Source of the DNA: Winslowiella toletana
GTDB taxonomy: Bacteria; Pseudomonadota; Gammaproteobacteria; Enterobacterales; Enterobacteriaceae
DNA: 64,000 bases
Assembly (NCBI RefSeq): GCF_032164335.1
Contig: NZ_CP134152.1
Location: 3,720,001 to 3,784,000, forward strand
Direction: 5' to 3'
Below the pieces are notes generated by a model. It did no database searches. It had not been told where the DNA came from and worked only from the letters and a program-made list of their open reading frames with translations. A program made the position numbers and the translations under genes. This document shows positions 50,183-64,000 of this stretch, piece after piece. Numbering within the stretch: the stretch's first letter is position 1; every line of letters begins with the position of its first letter.

Positions 50183-52858
50183 ATGAGCCAACGTGGGCTG
50201 GAAGCGCTGTTACGTCCAAAATCGATTGCGGTAATCGGCGCATCAATAAAACCGCAGCGTGCCGGTTACCTGATGATGCGCAATCTGCTCAATGGCAACT
50301 TCAGCGGCCCGATTCTGCCGGTTACGCCACAATATAAAGCAGTGTGCGGCGTGCTCGCCTGGCCCGATATCGCCAGCCTGCCGCTGGCACCCGACCTGGC
50401 GATTATCTGTACCAACGCCAGCCGTAATCTCAGTTTATTGCAACAACTGGGAGAACGCGGCTGCAAAGCCTGCATTATTCTCTCCGCTCCTGAAAGCCAG
50501 CTTACTGCGTTGAAAGCCTGTGCCAGCCAGTGGCAAATCCGCTTGCTTGGGCCTAACAGCCTTGGATTGCTGGCCCCCTGGCAGGGGCTGAATGCCAGTT
50601 TTTCCCCGGTACCGATTGAGAAAGGGAAGCTGGCATTTATTTCGCAGTCGGCAGCGGTATCCAATACCATTCTTGACTGGGCGCAACAGCGCCAGCTGGG
50701 CTTCTCCTGGTTTATCGCGCTGGGTGACAGCCTGGATATTGATGCCGATGACCTGCTCGACTTCCTCGCTCGCGACGGTAAAACCAGCGCCATCTTGCTG
50801 TATCTTGAACATCTGAGCGACGCACGCCGCTTTGTCTCGGCAGCGCGCAGCGCCTCTCGTAATAAACCGATCCTGGTGATCAAAAGTGGTCGTAGCGCGC
50901 AGGCGCAGCTGCTGTTAAAAACCCATCCGGGACTCGATGCTGCCTGGGATGCCGCGATTCAGCGTGCCGGATTACTGCGCGTGCAGGATACCCATGAGTT
51001 ATTTTCAGCGGTCGAAACCCTGAGCCATATGCGCCCGCTTCGTGGCGAACGCCTGATGATCGTCAGTAACGGCGCGGCTCCTGCCGCGCTGGCACTTGAT
51101 GCACTTGATGCGCGTAAAGGTAAGCTGGCCCAGCTTAGCGACAGCACGCTCGCTGCTTTGGCTGCCGCGCTGCCGGAAGGCATCACGCCTGGTAATCCGC
51201 TCGATCTAAAAGATGATGCCGCGCCCGAGCACTATCAGCACACCCTAAACTTGTTGCTGGACAGCCATGATTTTGATGCTCTGATGGTTGTCCATGCCCC
51301 GAGTGCGGTGGCTCCAGCCACCGTGACAGCGCAGCGGTTGATTGACGGCATCAAACAGCATTCACGCGGCAATGCCGTCACTATACTGACGAACTGGTGC
51401 GGTGAGCACTCATCAATGCAAGCCCGACGGGCATTCAGCGATGCCGGGATTCCCACTTACCGCACCCCGGAAGGCACCATTACCGCCTTTATGCATATGG
51501 TGGAATACCGACGCAACCAGAAGCAGCTGCGCGAGACCCCGGCACTCCCGCCGAATTTGCAGCAGGATACTGCTTATGCCCATCAGCTTATTCAGCAGGC
51601 GCTAAACGCCGGTCCGACTACACTGGATACCCATGAAGTTCAGTCGATACTGCAAGCCTATGGGCTGAGTACTTTGCCGACCTGGATTGCGAATGACAGT
51701 GTCGAAGCGGTGCATATCGCCGGGCAAATTGGCTATCCGGTAGCATTGAAGCTGCGTTCGCCTGATATCCCGCATAAATCAGAAGTTCAGGGCGTAATGC
51801 TCTATCTGCGGACCGCCAGTGAAGTTCAACAGGCCGCCGATGCAATTATTGACCGCGTGAAACAGGCCTGGCCGCAAGCACGCATTCATGGTCTGCAGGT
51901 ACAAAGCATGGCCAATCGCGCAGGCGCACAGGAGTTACGCATAGTGGTCGAGCAGGATCCGCTGTTTGGCCCGATTATCCTGCTGGGTGAAGGCGGCATC
52001 GCGTGGCATGCCGATCGCCAGGCAGTAGTCGCACTACCGCCGCTGAATATGACGCTGGCACGCTACCTGGTCATTCAGGCCATCAACAGCGGCAAAATTC
52101 GCGGGCGCAGCGCATTGCGTCCACTGGATATCGCCGGTATCAGTCAGGTGCTGGTGCAGGTATCCAACCTGATAGTCGATTGCCCTGATATCCATAAACT
52201 TGATATTCATCCGCTACTGGCAGCCGGCGATGAATTCACCCTGCTCGATGTGACAATGCAGCTGGTACCCTTTACCGGGGATGCCGAAGCTCGCCTGGCG
52301 ATTCGCCCTTATCCGCATGCGCTGGAAGAGCTGGTCGAGATGAAAAATGGCCAGCGTTGTCTGTTTCGCCCGATCCTGCCGGAAGATGAACCCCTGCTAC
52401 GGCGCTTTATTGCCCTGGTAACCAAAGAGGATCTTTACTACCGTTACTTTAGTGAGATCAACGAGTTCACCCACGATGACTTAGCCAACATGACGCAGAT
52501 CGACTACGATCGTGAAATGGCGATCGTCGCGATACGTCAGCATCAGGGCGAGAATGAGATTATTGGCGTTACGCGGGCAATCTCCGATGCGGACAATACT
52601 GACGCCGAGTTCTCGGTACTGGTGCGTTCCGATCTCAAGGGGCTGGGGCTCGGACGTCGTCTGCTGGAAAAAATGATCGCCTACACTCGCGAACATGGCC
52701 TGATGCAGCTGAACGGCATTACCATGCCGGGTAATCGCGGAATGATTTCGCTGGCACGCAAGCTGGGATTCTCCGTCGATGTGCAGCTGGAAGATGGAAT
52801 TGTCAGCCTGGCTTTACCACTCACGCCAGCAATATCCGAACCTTGTAGAGAAAGGTAA
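50183..52858 (+). CDS. patZ: Protein lysine acetyltransferase PatZ (Pka/YfiQ)
   Basis: This 891-residue enzyme acetylates lysines of metabolic enzymes such as acetyl-CoA synthetase. The large N-terminal part (1 to about 700) resembles NDP-forming acyl-CoA synthetases: the CoA-binding Rossmann region LLRPKSIAVIGASIKPQRAG, succinyl-CoA ligase-like regions (KLAFISQSAAVSNTILDWA, VLVIKSGRSAQ) and an ATP-grasp part (GYPVALKLRSPDIPHKSEV). The C-terminal GNAT domain (about 725-880) carries the acetyl-CoA loop RSDLKGLGLGRRLLEKMI and NRGMISLARKLGF. In PatZ proteins the ligase part is regulatory rather than catalytic. The ribosome binding site is CGGGAGCAGGAA. Confidence 0.96.
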   Translation: MSQRGLEALLRPKSIAVIGASIKPQRAGYLMMRNLLNGNFSGPILPVTPQYKAVCGVLAWPDIASLPLAPDLAIICTNASRNLSLLQQLGERGCKACIILSAPESQLTALKACASQWQIRLLGPNSLGLLAPWQGLNASFSPVPIEKGKLAFISQSAAVSNTILDWAQQRQLGFSWFIALGDSLDIDADDLLDFLARDGKTSAILLYLEHLSDARRFVSAARSASRNKPILVIKSGRSAQAQLLLKTHPGLDAAWDAAIQRAGLLRVQDTHELFSAVETLSHMRPLRGERLMIVSNGAAPAALALDALDARKGKLAQLSDSTLAALAAALPEGITPGNPLDLKDDAAPEHYQHTLNLLLDSHDFDALMVVHAPSAVAPATVTAQRLIDGIKQHSRGNAVTILTNWCGEHSSMQARRAFSDAGIPTYRTPEGTITAFMHMVEYRRNQKQLRETPALPPNLQQDTAYAHQLIQQALNAGPTTLDTHEVQSILQAYGLSTLPTWIANDSVEAVHIAGQIGYPVALKLRSPDIPHKSEVQGVMLYLRTASEVQQAADAIIDRVKQAWPQARIHGLQVQSMANRAGAQELRIVVEQDPLFGPIILLGEGGIAWHADRQAVVALPPLNMTLARYLVIQAINSGKIRGRSALRPLDIAGISQVLVQVSNLIVDCPDIHKLDIHPLLAAGDEFTLLDVTMQLVPFTGDAEARLAIRPYPHALEELVEMKNGQRCLFRPILPEDEPLLRRFIALVTKEDLYYRYFSEINEFTHDDLANMTQIDYDREMAIVAIRQHQGENEIIGVTRAISDADNTDAEFSVLVRSDLKGLGLGRRLLEKMIAYTREHGLMQLNGITMPGNRGMISLARKLGFSVDVQLEDGIVSLALPLTPAISEPCRER

Positions 52859-52957
52859 AATTAACGCCTTCCGCTGCGGTTGATGGTAATATTGTTGGTT
52901 ACAGCCATGATTTAATGGCAAAAGGCCACTCAATGAATAGAGAAGAAGCGCACTGTG

Positions 52958-54313
52958 ATGTTGTCTAAATTTAAGCGCAATAAACACCAACAACACCTTG
53001 CTCAACTGCCAAAACTGTCCCAGTCAGTTGCTGATGTAACAACGCTATTTTCGCCGGCAGATTTTCGTGAAACATTGCTGGAAAAAATTGCGGCTGCAAC
53101 GCGTCGCATCTGCATTGTGGCGCTCTATCTGGAAAATGACGATGGCGGTCGCGGCGTTATGTCAGCGCTCTATGCTGCGAAACGCGCACGCCCGGAGCTT
53201 GAGATAAGCGTACTGGTTGACTGGCATCGTGCACAGCGCGGGCGAATTGGTGCGGCAGCAGCGGCGACTAATGCCGACTGGTACTGTGAGATGGCCGATC
53301 AGAATCCCGATATTGCCATTCCGGTTTATGGCATTCCGGTCAATACCCGCGAAGCGCTTGGCGTGCTGCACCTCAAAGGGTTTATCATTGACGATACTCT
53401 GCTGTATAGCGGTGCCAGTATCAACGACGTCTATCTGCATCAGCACGACAAATATCGCTATGACCGCTATCAGCTAATCCGCAATGCCCGGCTGACAGAT
53501 ACCATGCTGGCCTGGATCGACAATAATCTTAAAGCGGCAGATGCGGTTCATCGCCTCGACCAGCACGAGCGTCCTAAAAGCCCGGAAATTAAAAATGAGA
53601 CTCGCCAGTTCCGCCAGGACCTGCGTGGTTATGACTATCATTTTACCGGTGATGCCAACAATGAACAGCTGGCGGTCACGCCATTAGTAGGCCTCGGCAA
53701 GCGTAGTCTGCTGAACAAGACCATCTACCATCTGATGCCGTGCGCCGAGCAGAAACTGACGCTCTGCACCCCTTACTTCAATCTGCCAGCGCTGCTGGTG
53801 CGCAACATTATTTATCTGCTGCGCCAGGGGAAAGAAGTGGAAATCATAATCGGTGATAAGACCGCTAACGATTTTTACATCCCGGAAGATCAGCCATTTA
53901 AGATTATCGGCGCGTTGCCTTATCTGTATGAAATCAATTTGCGTCGTTTCCTGAGTCGGCTGCAATACTATGTGACCAGTGGCCAGCTGACGGTCAGACT
54001 GTGGAAAGATGGTGAAAACAGCTATCATTTGAAAGGTATGTGGGTGGATGACGAATGGATGCTGATTACCGGAAATAACCTCAATCCGCGCGCATGGCGA
54101 CTGGATCTGGAAAACGCAGTGTTGATCCACGATCCGCTGCAGCAGCTGGCAGAACAGCGAGAACGCGAACTGGCGTTAATCCGCACGCATACGACGGTAG
54201 TCAAACACTTCCGCGATCTGGACAGTATTGCGGAATATCCGGTTAAAGTGCGGAAGCTGATTCGCCGCTTACGCCGCATTCGTATCGATCGGCTAATTAG
54301 CCGGATCCTCTGA
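52958..54313 (+). CDS. pssA: CDP-diacylglycerol-serine O-phosphatidyltransferase
   Basis: This enzyme makes phosphatidylserine, the precursor of phosphatidylethanolamine, at the inner membrane surface. The 451-residue protein equals E. coli PssA in length. It belongs to the phospholipase D superfamily and carries both HKD-type motifs, VLHLKGFIIDDTLLYSGAS (about 138-156) and YHLKGMWVDDEWMLITGNNL (about 356-375). The ATG at 52958 is used rather than the GTG just before it because the protein then starts MLSKFKRNKHQQHL as in E. coli. The basic C terminus (RKLIRRLRRIRIDRLISRIL) suits membrane or ribosome association. Confidence 0.97.
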   Translation: MLSKFKRNKHQQHLAQLPKLSQSVADVTTLFSPADFRETLLEKIAAATRRICIVALYLENDDGGRGVMSALYAAKRARPELEISVLVDWHRAQRGRIGAAAAATNADWYCEMADQNPDIAIPVYGIPVNTREALGVLHLKGFIIDDTLLYSGASINDVYLHQHDKYRYDRYQLIRNARLTDTMLAWIDNNLKAADAVHRLDQHERPKSPEIKNETRQFRQDLRGYDYHFTGDANNEQLAVTPLVGLGKRSLLNKTIYHLMPCAEQKLTLCTPYFNLPALLVRNIIYLLRQGKEVEIIIGDKTANDFYIPEDQPFKIIGALPYLYEINLRRFLSRLQYYVTSGQLTVRLWKDGENSYHLKGMWVDDEWMLITGNNLNPRAWRLDLENAVLIHDPLQQLAEQRERELALIRTHTTVVKHFRDLDSIAEYPVKVRKLIRRLRRIRIDRLISRIL

Positions 54314-54323
54314 TTAATGCTGT

Positions 54324-54350
54324 AAGCCCCGCGATCTGACGGGGCTTTTT
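54324..54350 (+). terminator. Rho-independent terminator of pssA
   Basis: The stem AGCCCCG/CGGGGCT with an 8-base loop runs into a T tract, 11 bp after pssA and just before yfiM. Confidence 0.9.
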
Positions 54351-54359
54351 ATTGGGCTG

Positions 54360-54683
54360 ATGATGATTAAATATCTGATTATCGCCGTTATTTTCTGTTC
54401 AGGCTGTAGCCATATGGCGCAGGACCAGTGGACCGGTAAAGATAAAGCTCAGCACTTTATCGCTTCGGCAGTGCTCTCTGCCGCCGGTAATGAGTATGGG
54501 CAGAAACAGCACTGGAGCGATACACGCAGCAATACCTTTGGCCTGATGTTCGCCATCAGTCTTGGAGCCGCTAAAGAGTTATATGACAGCCGCGCAACAG
54601 GAACCGGCTGGAGCTGGAAGGATTTTGCCTGGGATGTAGCCGGTGCTGCCACCGGCTATGCATTATGGAATCTCGGACAATAA
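54360..54683 (+). CDS. yfiM: Predicted lipoprotein YfiM
   Basis: The 107-residue protein has a lipoprotein signal ([13 protein letters not shown], lipidated Cys at about residue 16). The body matches E. coli Yfi[40 protein letters not shown] and [20 protein letters not shown]. Function is unknown; the family contains small membrane-associated proteins with a conserved KAQHF segment. It begins with two adjacent ATGs (54360 and 54363) 10 bp after the pssA terminator. Its stop codon touches the end of the convergent kgtP. Confidence 0.92.
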   Translation: MMIKYLIIAVIFCSGCSHMAQDQWTGKDKAQHFIASAVLSAAGNEYGQKQHWSDTRSNTFGLMFAISLGAAKELYDSRATGTGWSWKDFAWDVAGAATGYALWNLGQ

Positions 54684-55985
54684 TCAGAGCTTGATGCCCT
54701 TTCCTCTGCGATGCAGCATCAGCGACACTAAAAATGCCACCGCCCCCATAACCGACACATACCAGAAGAAACTGGTTTCATTACCTGCCGCTTTCAGTGA
54801 CAGCGCAACATATTCCGCCGATCCACCAAAGATAGCATTCGCCACCGCATAGGACAGACCCACACCCAGTGCGCGCACTTCCGGTGGAAACATCTCAGCC
54901 TTCAGAATACCACTGATGGAGGTGTAGAAGCTGGTGATTAACAGCGCGAGCATGACCAGCGCAAAGGCAATCCATGTGCTGTTAACACTTTGTAGTACCG
55001 TCAGAATTGGCACCGTAAGCAGCGCCGCAAAGCCACCGAAGATCAGCATGGAGCTACGGCGTCCGATTTTATCCGATAAGGCGCCAATCAGCGGCTGCAC
55101 TAACATAAAGACAAATAGCGCTGCCGTCATTAATCCGCTGGCGGTCTTCGCATCCATCCCGGAAGTATTCACCAGGTATTTCTGCATATAGGTGGTAAAG
55201 GTATAAAAGCTTAGTGAGCCGCCCGCTGTGAATCCCAGTACCATAATAAAGGCGCGGCGATGCTTCCACAGGCCGCGCAGGCTGCCAGCGTCTTTATGTG
55301 CACGCGTTTTATCATCGGAGGTTTCATTAAGCGAACGACGCAGATACAGCGCGACAATCGCCAATGCCGCGCCTATCGCAAACGGGATACGCCAGCCCCA
55401 ACTACGAAGATCTTCTTCTGAAAGAATGTGTTGCAGAACAACCACCGTTAGCAGGGCCATCAGCTGACCACCAATCAGCGTGACATACTGAAATGAGGCA
55501 TAGAAACCTTTACGCCCTTCCACCGCCACTTCACTCATATAGGTGGCACTGGTGCCGTACTCGCCACCGACTGAAAGCCCCTGAAACAGTCGCGCCAGCA
55601 GCAGCAGTATCGGTGCCCAAATTCCCAATGTGGCGTAACCCGGTAAACAGGCAATTACCAGAGATCCAAAGCACATCATGCAAACCGATATCAGCATTGA
55701 GGTTTTACGCCCATGCTTGTCGGCAATATAACCAAATAACCAACCGCCAATTGGGCGCATCAGAAAGCCGGCGGCAAATACTCCTGCGGTTTGCACTAAC
55801 TGAGTGGTGGTATCCCCTGCCGGGAAGAAAATATGCGCAAAATAGAGTGAGCAGAATGAATAAACATAGAAATCGAACCACTCGACCAGGTTCCCCGATG
55901 AAGCGCCAACAATCGCCCAGATACGTTTTTTCGTCTGCTCTGCCGATTCCGGCTGCTTTTCCTGCCCTGTTGCTACCTCAGCCAT
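54684..55985 (-). CDS. kgtP: Alpha-ketoglutarate permease
   Basis: This proton symporter of the MFS metabolite:H+ symporter group imports 2-oxoglutarate. The 433-residue protein has 12 predicted helices and matches E. coli Kgt[21 protein letters not shown], then [37 protein letters not shown] with the loop motif DKHGRKTSM, and [20 protein letters not shown]. The start has GAGGGTG seven bases upstream. It lies between yfiM and the 5S rRNA gene, the same place as in E. coli. Confidence 0.96.
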   Translation of the reverse strand: MAEVATGQEKQPESAEQTKKRIWAIVGASSGNLVEWFDFYVYSFCSLYFAHIFFPAGDTTTQLVQTAGVFAAGFLMRPIGGWLFGYIADKHGRKTSMLISVCMMCFGSLVIACLPGYATLGIWAPILLLLARLFQGLSVGGEYGTSATYMSEVAVEGRKGFYASFQYVTLIGGQLMALLTVVVLQHILSEEDLRSWGWRIPFAIGAALAIVALYLRRSLNETSDDKTRAHKDAGSLRGLWKHRRAFIMVLGFTAGGSLSFYTFTTYMQKYLVNTSGMDAKTASGLMTAALFVFMLVQPLIGALSDKIGRRSSMLIFGGFAALLTVPILTVLQSVNSTWIAFALVMLALLITSFYTSISGILKAEMFPPEVRALGVGLSYAVANAIFGGSAEYVALSLKAAGNETSFFWYVSVMGAVAFLVSLMLHRRGKGIKL

Positions 55986-56139
55986 TTAATCACCCTCTTA
56001 TTTTCCTTGCTGATCTTCAGCGCCAAAGGGTTCAGTAAAGCATTACAACGATTGTTAAGTAAATGTTTTGTATTTTTAGCTGAAGTTTTGTGAAGCAGGC
56101 GGGGTTTCCGGAAGAAAATTACTGAAGGGCTTTAAACGC

Positions 56140-56165
56140 AAAAAACCCCCAGCTTACGCTGGGGG
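56140..56165 (-). terminator. Terminator of the rRNA operon
   Basis: On the minus strand CCCCCAGC-GTAA-GCTGGGGG is followed by six T residues, 14 bp after the 3' end of 5S rRNA. Confidence 0.93.
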
Positions 56166-56178
56166 TTATCGCAATTTG

Positions 56179-56298
56179 ATGCCTGGCAGTTCCCTACTCT
56201 CGCATGGGGAGACCCCACACTACCATCGGCGCTACGGCGTTTCACTTCTGAGTTCGGCATGGGGTCAGGTGGGACCACCGCGCTAAAGCCGCCAGGCA
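56179..56298 (-). rRNA. rrfG: 5S ribosomal RNA
   Basis: The 120-base 5S gene begins TGCCTGGCGGC and ends GCCAGGCAT on the minus strand. It contains the conserved CCCATGCCGAACTCAGAAGT segment and the terminal stem between the two ends. It is the last gene of the rRNA operon. The letter G follows the synteny with E. coli rrnG (between kgtP and clpB). Confidence 0.96.
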
Positions 56299-56436
56299 AA
56301 TTCTTTGTGCGTGAAACGAATCTTTTGCGCTTAACCAGCACAAAATCTTTCGTTTCTGCAAATTCTTTAATCCGTATGAACAAGCTGAAATTGATGGTTC
56401 TCTCACACACAACCACCAAAACACTTCTGGCGTTGT

Positions 56437-59347
<2,911 letters not shown>

Positions 59348-59468
59348 ACAACCCACAAGTGTTTCCACTGCGGTTGTAAGCATTTGAGAGACTCGAACAC
59401 ATCGCGATTCATTTCTTATTACGGAGAAATGAGACGACGCGTCGTTTCAATTTTCAGCTTGTTCCGGA

Positions 59469-59481
59469 TTGTTAAAGAGCA
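59469..59481 (-). promoter_or_regulatory. boxA antitermination element in the 16S-23S spacer
   Basis: TGCTCTTTAACAA on the minus strand is the enteric boxA. It lies between tRNA-Glu and 23S and matches the copy in the 16S leader. The rest of the 59348-59554 spacer holds processing stems for 23S. Confidence 0.8.
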
Positions 59482-59554
59482 ATATCTTAAAACCTGACTC
59501 GAAAGTCAGCTTTAAGATATTTTCAGCGACACCTTTCACCTGTCACCAAGCAAG

Positions 59555-59629
59555 TGGCGTCCCCTAGGGGATTCGAACCCCTGTTGCCGCCGTGAAAGGG
59601 CGGAGTCCTAACCGCTAGACGAAGGGGAC
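59555..59629 (-). tRNA. gltW: tRNA-Glu (anticodon TTC)
   Basis: This 75-base gene in the 16S-23S spacer has the acceptor stem GTCCCCT/AGGGGAC, the anticodon loop CTTTCAC with anticodon TTC, the T loop GGTTCGAATCC, and an encoded CCA end. The D arm (GTCTAGCGGTTAGGAC) is one base shorter than that of E. coli tRNA-Glu. The name follows the synteny with rrnG. Confidence 0.96.
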
Positions 59630-59717
59630 ACGGGGTGTCGCGACTTCGCAGGCGCCTTGCTCATTACTTTTTCATCAGACAATCTGTGTGGGCACTACGC
59701 GGGTATCTTCACATAGG

Positions 59718-61260
<1,543 letters not shown>

Positions 61261-61404
61261 AAAAGCTTGATGCTCAAAGAATTAAAACTGTTATTCGTAA
61301 TGAATATAGTAGTCACTCTTGAGACTTGATATTTCAAATTTTTTCCATCCGAGGATGGTTTGCGATATCAACCCTGCGAGTGCCCACACAGATTGTCTGA
61401 TAAA

Positions 61405-61417
61405 TTGTTAAAGAGCA
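61405..61417 (-). promoter_or_regulatory. boxA antitermination element in the 16S leader
   Basis: TGCTCTTTAACAA on the minus strand is followed downstream by the leader segment ending TGTGTGGGCACT. Together they form the usual rrn antitermination leader about 145 bases before 16S. Confidence 0.85.
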
Positions 61418-61456
61418 GTGCAATCAGCGATTTGGCTTGCTGTTGCGAGGTGGCGT

Positions 61457-61484
61457 ATATTACGCTTTCCTCCTTCAGAGTCAA
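61457..61484 (-). promoter_or_regulatory. rrn promoter P2
   Basis: On the minus strand TTGACT, a 16-bp spacer and TAATAT are read. It lies about 121 bp downstream of P1, the usual rrn P1-P2 distance. Confidence 0.85.
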
Positions 61485-61577
61485 CCTCTTTTTCAGAAGT
61501 TTTTCTCCGGCGGTTCATCTTACCGAACCTTCTGACCCGGTGGCCTGTAAGCCGTTGTTCCGTGTCAGTGGAGGCGC

Positions 61578-61605
61578 ATTATAGGGAGTTTCTGGCGGGT
61601 GACAA
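61578..61605 (-). promoter_or_regulatory. rrn promoter P1
   Basis: On the minus strand TTGTCA, a 16-bp spacer and TATAAT are followed by the GC-rich discriminator GCGCC, the pattern of growth-rate and ppGpp controlled rrn P1 promoters. Confidence 0.88.
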
Positions 61606-61689
61606 GTACTAAATTGAAATAATTGTTCAGACGCTCAGTTTTCAATCACACCCGCTGTAATTTGCTGCATATCGTGTGATTAACATACC

Positions 61690-61715
61690 AAAACGGGCCT
61701 TAACGGCCCGTTTTT
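61690..61715 (-). terminator. Terminator of clpB
   Basis: The stem CGGGCC-GTTAA-GGCCCG, with T residues on the minus-strand 3' side and an A run on the other, lies 16 bp after clpB and before the rrn promoters. It could work in both directions. Confidence 0.85.
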
Positions 61716-61730
61716 ATCAGTACTCTCTGT

Positions 61731-64000
61731 TTATTGATGAGCAACAATCACGCCATCTTTCACTATCATCTCGATAGTTTTACCCGGAATCAACGCTCCG
61801 GAGAGAATCTGCTGCGCCAGCGGGTTCTCAATTTGCTGCTGAATAGCGCGTTTCAAAGGTCGTGCACCGTAAACCGGGTCATAACCGTTCTCGCCAAGCA
61901 GCTGCAACGCTTCATCTGAGATGTGCAGAGTAAAGCCACGATCTTCCAGACGCTGATAAAGACGCTGGAGCTGGATTTTGGCAATCGACGCAATATGCTG
62001 CTCACCCAATGGATGGAACACCACCAGCTCGTCAACACGGTTAATAAACTCAGGACGGAAGTGGTGCGCAACGACCGACATCACCAAATCTTTCATTTCC
62101 GGATAGTCCAAATCACCGAAACGTTCCTGAATCAGATCCGAACCAAGATTCGACGTCATAATGACCACGGTATTACGGAAGTCGACCGTTCTGCCCTGTC
62201 CGTCCGTCAGGCGACCATCATCCAGTACCTGCAACAGGATGTTGAACACATCCGGATGCGCCTTCTCTACTTCGTCGAGCAGAATCACTGAATAAGGACG
62301 ACGACGCACCGCTTCAGTAAGGTAGCCACCTTCTTCATAACCAACATAACCTGGAGGCGCGCCCACCAGACGTGACACTGAGTGTTTTTCCATAAACTCG
62401 GACATATCGATACGCACCATCGCGTCATCGCTGTCGAACAGGAAGTTAGCCAGCGCTTTACACAACTCGGTTTTACCGACACCCGTTGGGCCGAGGAACA
62501 GGAATGAACCAATTGGGCGATTCGGATCGGCTAAGCCGGCCCGGCTGCGACGAATCGCATTAGAAACCGCTTCAACCGCTTCGTTTTGTCCAATCACCCG
62601 CTGATGAAGGTCGTGCTCCATGCGCAGCAGTTTATCGCGCTCACCTTCCATCATGCGTGCCACCGGAATCCCGGTCCAGCGTGCCAGCACATCGGCAATC
62701 TCAACATCGGTTACGCGGTTGCGTAATAAACGCATGGTTTTGCCTTCAGACTGGGTGGCCGATGCCAGTTGTTTTTCCAGCTCAGGAATCTGCCCGTATT
62801 GCAGTTCGGACATTTTCCCCAGGTCACCAACACGACGCGCCTGCTCCAGCGACAATTTCGCCTGCTCAAGTTCGGCTTTAATCGTCTGCGTTCCAGAAAG
62901 CGAGGCTTTCTCCGCTTTCCACTCCTCTTCCAGCTCAGAGTATTCGCGTTCTTTCTGGCCCAGCTCATCTTCCAGCATTTCTAAACGTTTAATGCTGGCA
63001 TCATCTGATTCTTTTTTCAGCGCCTGCTGTTCAAGCTTAAGCTGAATAATACGGCGCTCAAGGCGATCGAGTGATTCTGGCTTGGAGTCGATTTGCATAC
63101 GAATGCTCGAAGCCGCTTCATCTATCAGGTCGATGGCTTTATCCGGCAGCTGGCGATCGGCGATATATCGGTGCGACAACGTGGCCGCTGCCACGATGGC
63201 CGGATCGGTGATCTGCACATGATGGTGCAGCTCGTAGCGTTCTTTCAGCCCACGCAGAATGGCGATGGTGTCTTCAACACTCGGTTCTGCGACAAACACT
63301 TTCTGGAAACGACGCTCCAGCGCAGCATCTTTTTCGATGTACTGCCGGTACTCATCCAGCGTGGTGGCACCCACGCAGTGAAGTTCACCACGCGCCAGCG
63401 CAGGTTTCAGCATATTGCCGGCATCCATCGCGCCATCGGCTTTACCGGCGCCGACCATAGTATGCAGTTCGTCAATAAACAGGATGACATTACCTTCCTG
63501 TTTAGACAGGTCATTAAGCACGCCTTTCAGGCGCTCCTCAAATTCACCGCGATATTTGGCTCCCGCCACCAGCGCGCCCATATCCAGCGCCAGCACCCGA
63601 CGTCCTTTCAGACCTTCCGGCACTTCGCCATTGATAATACGCTGCGCCAGTCCTTCAACGATGGCGGTTTTACCCACGCCGGGTTCACCGATCAGTACCG
63701 GGTTATTTTTGGTGCGACGCTGCAACACCTGAATAGTGCGACGAATCTCTTCGTCACGGCCAATCACCGGATCGAGTTTGCCCTGTTCAGCACGCTCAGT
63801 CAGATCGATAGTGTATTTTTTCAAAGCCTGGCGCTGATCTTCAGCCCCTTGATCGTTCACGCTTTCCCCTCCACGCATTTGCTCAATGGCCTTCGTCAGC
63901 TTTTCGCTGGTTGCGCCCGCAGATTTCAGTAAATCCGCTACCGAGCCGCGCGAGTCGAGTGCTGCCAGAACAAATAATTCAGATGATATAAAGTTGTCGC
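61731..64000 (-). CDS. clpB: Chaperone ClpB (protein disaggregase), 5' end outside the window
   Basis: This AAA+ disaggregase works with DnaK to rescue aggregated proteins. The visible part covers about 756 of the roughly 857 residues; the N-terminal domain and start lie beyond the right edge. The frame is open to base 64000 ([20 protein letters not shown] at the edge), and the ATG at 63878 is internal. Both nucleotide-binding domains are seen: first Walker [15 protein letters not shown] and Walker [16 protein letters not shown]; second Walker [15 protein letters not shown] and Walker [16 protein letters not shown]. Between them lies the long coiled-coil middle domain (from about [16 protein letters not shown] to QLASATQ). 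The pore loops [13 protein letters not shown] and [13 protein letters not shown] are intact. Confidence 0.98.
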   Translation of the reverse strand, partial: DNFISSELFVLAALDSRGSVADLLKSAGATSEKLTKAIEQMRGGESVNDQGAEDQRQALKKYTIDLTERAEQGKLDPVIGRDEEIRRTIQVLQRRTKNNPVLIGEPGVGKTAIVEGLAQRIINGEVPEGLKGRRVLALDMGALVAGAKYRGEFEERLKGVLNDLSKQEGNVILFIDELHTMVGAGKADGAMDAGNMLKPALARGELHCVGATTLDEYRQYIEKDAALERRFQKVFVAEPSVEDTIAILRGLKERYELHHHVQITDPAIVAAATLSHRYIADRQLPDKAIDLIDEAASSIRMQIDSKPESLDRLERRIIQLKLEQQALKKESDDASIKRLEMLEDELGQKEREYSELEEEWKAEKASLSGTQTIKAELEQAKLSLEQARRVGDLGKMSELQYGQIPELEKQLASATQSEGKTMRLLRNRVTDVEIADVLARWTGIPVARMMEGERDKLLRMEHDLHQRVIGQNEAVEAVSNAIRRSRAGLADPNRPIGSFLFLGPTGVGKTELCKALANFLFDSDDAMVRIDMSEFMEKHSVSRLVGAPPGYVGYEEGGYLTEAVRRRPYSVILLDEVEKAHPDVFNILLQVLDDGRLTDGQGRTVDFRNTVVIMTSNLGSDLIQERFGDLDYPEMKDLVMSVVAHHFRPEFINRVDELVVFHPLGEQHIASIAKIQLQRLYQRLEDRGFTLHISDEALQLLGENGYDPVYGARPLKRAIQQQIENPLAQQILSGALIPGKTIEMIVKDGVIVAHQ

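Noticed and set aside
63878..63880. ATG at 63878 as the clpB start
   Set aside because: The frame stays open to the window edge and encodes conserved ClpB sequence upstream of this ATG, so it is an internal methionine.

Overview
The window comes from a gamma-proteobacterium of the order Enterobacterales. The block yfiF-trxC-tapT-patZ-pssA-yfiM-kgtP-rrn(5S, 23S, tRNA-Glu, 16S)-clpB and the blocks nrdHIEF and proVWX are close relatives of the E. coli genes in the same internal order. The accessory content (a giant Bap-type adhesin, a phospho-beta-glucosidase, no ygaZH) and the joining of two regions that are apart in E. coli fit an Erwinia/Pantoea-type genome. That placement is inference, because no phylogeny could be run.

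Layout. (1) 1-20758, minus strand: one giant BapA-like adhesin gene running off the left edge, made of about 66 immunoglobulin-like domains. Its middle is a GC-rich array of nearly identical six-domain super-repeats of about 1797 bp. Its reading frame is broken around 9090-9670 by several small indels and a noisy partial duplication of about 507 bp. Just upstream is a TolC-family outer-membrane gene (20881-22215, TTG start), probably the adhesin's export channel, preceded by 1 kb of AT-rich non-coding DNA. (2) 23229-26201: a family GH1 6-phospho-beta-glucosidase, an SMR drug exporter and a TetR regulator. (3) 26599-29881: a three-gene accessory cluster of a haem-oxygenase-like di-iron protein, a PhnW-like fold that has lost the PLP-binding lysine, and a LicC/PntC-like nucleotidyltransferase. 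This is the best candidate here for an undescribed pathway. (4) 30043-34531: speG, a small lipoprotein, mmuPM (S-methylmethionine use, with a MetJ-type site), ygaC and ygaM. (5) 34666-38618: NrdR boxes and nrdHIEF, the class Ib ribonucleotide reductase. (6) 38878-42478: proVWX, the osmoprotectant ABC importer, with a proU-like promoter. (7) 42575-47658: an MFS exporter, then the mprA-emrA-emrB multidrug system, with a striking nested inverted-repeat structure just before mprA and a terminator-like hairpin between mprA and emrA. (8) 47699-64000: yfiF, trxC, tapT, patZ, pssA, yfiM, kgtP, a complete rRNA operon on the minus strand with P1/P2 promoters, and the 5'-truncated clpB.

How the genes work together. 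The left third builds a surface: a TolC-type channel and a very large adhesin. The centre holds small metabolic units and one cryptic biosynthetic or tailoring cluster. The right half is conserved housekeeping: nucleotide reduction, osmoprotection, drug efflux, thiol redox, RNA modification, phospholipid synthesis, ribosomal RNA and protein disaggregation.
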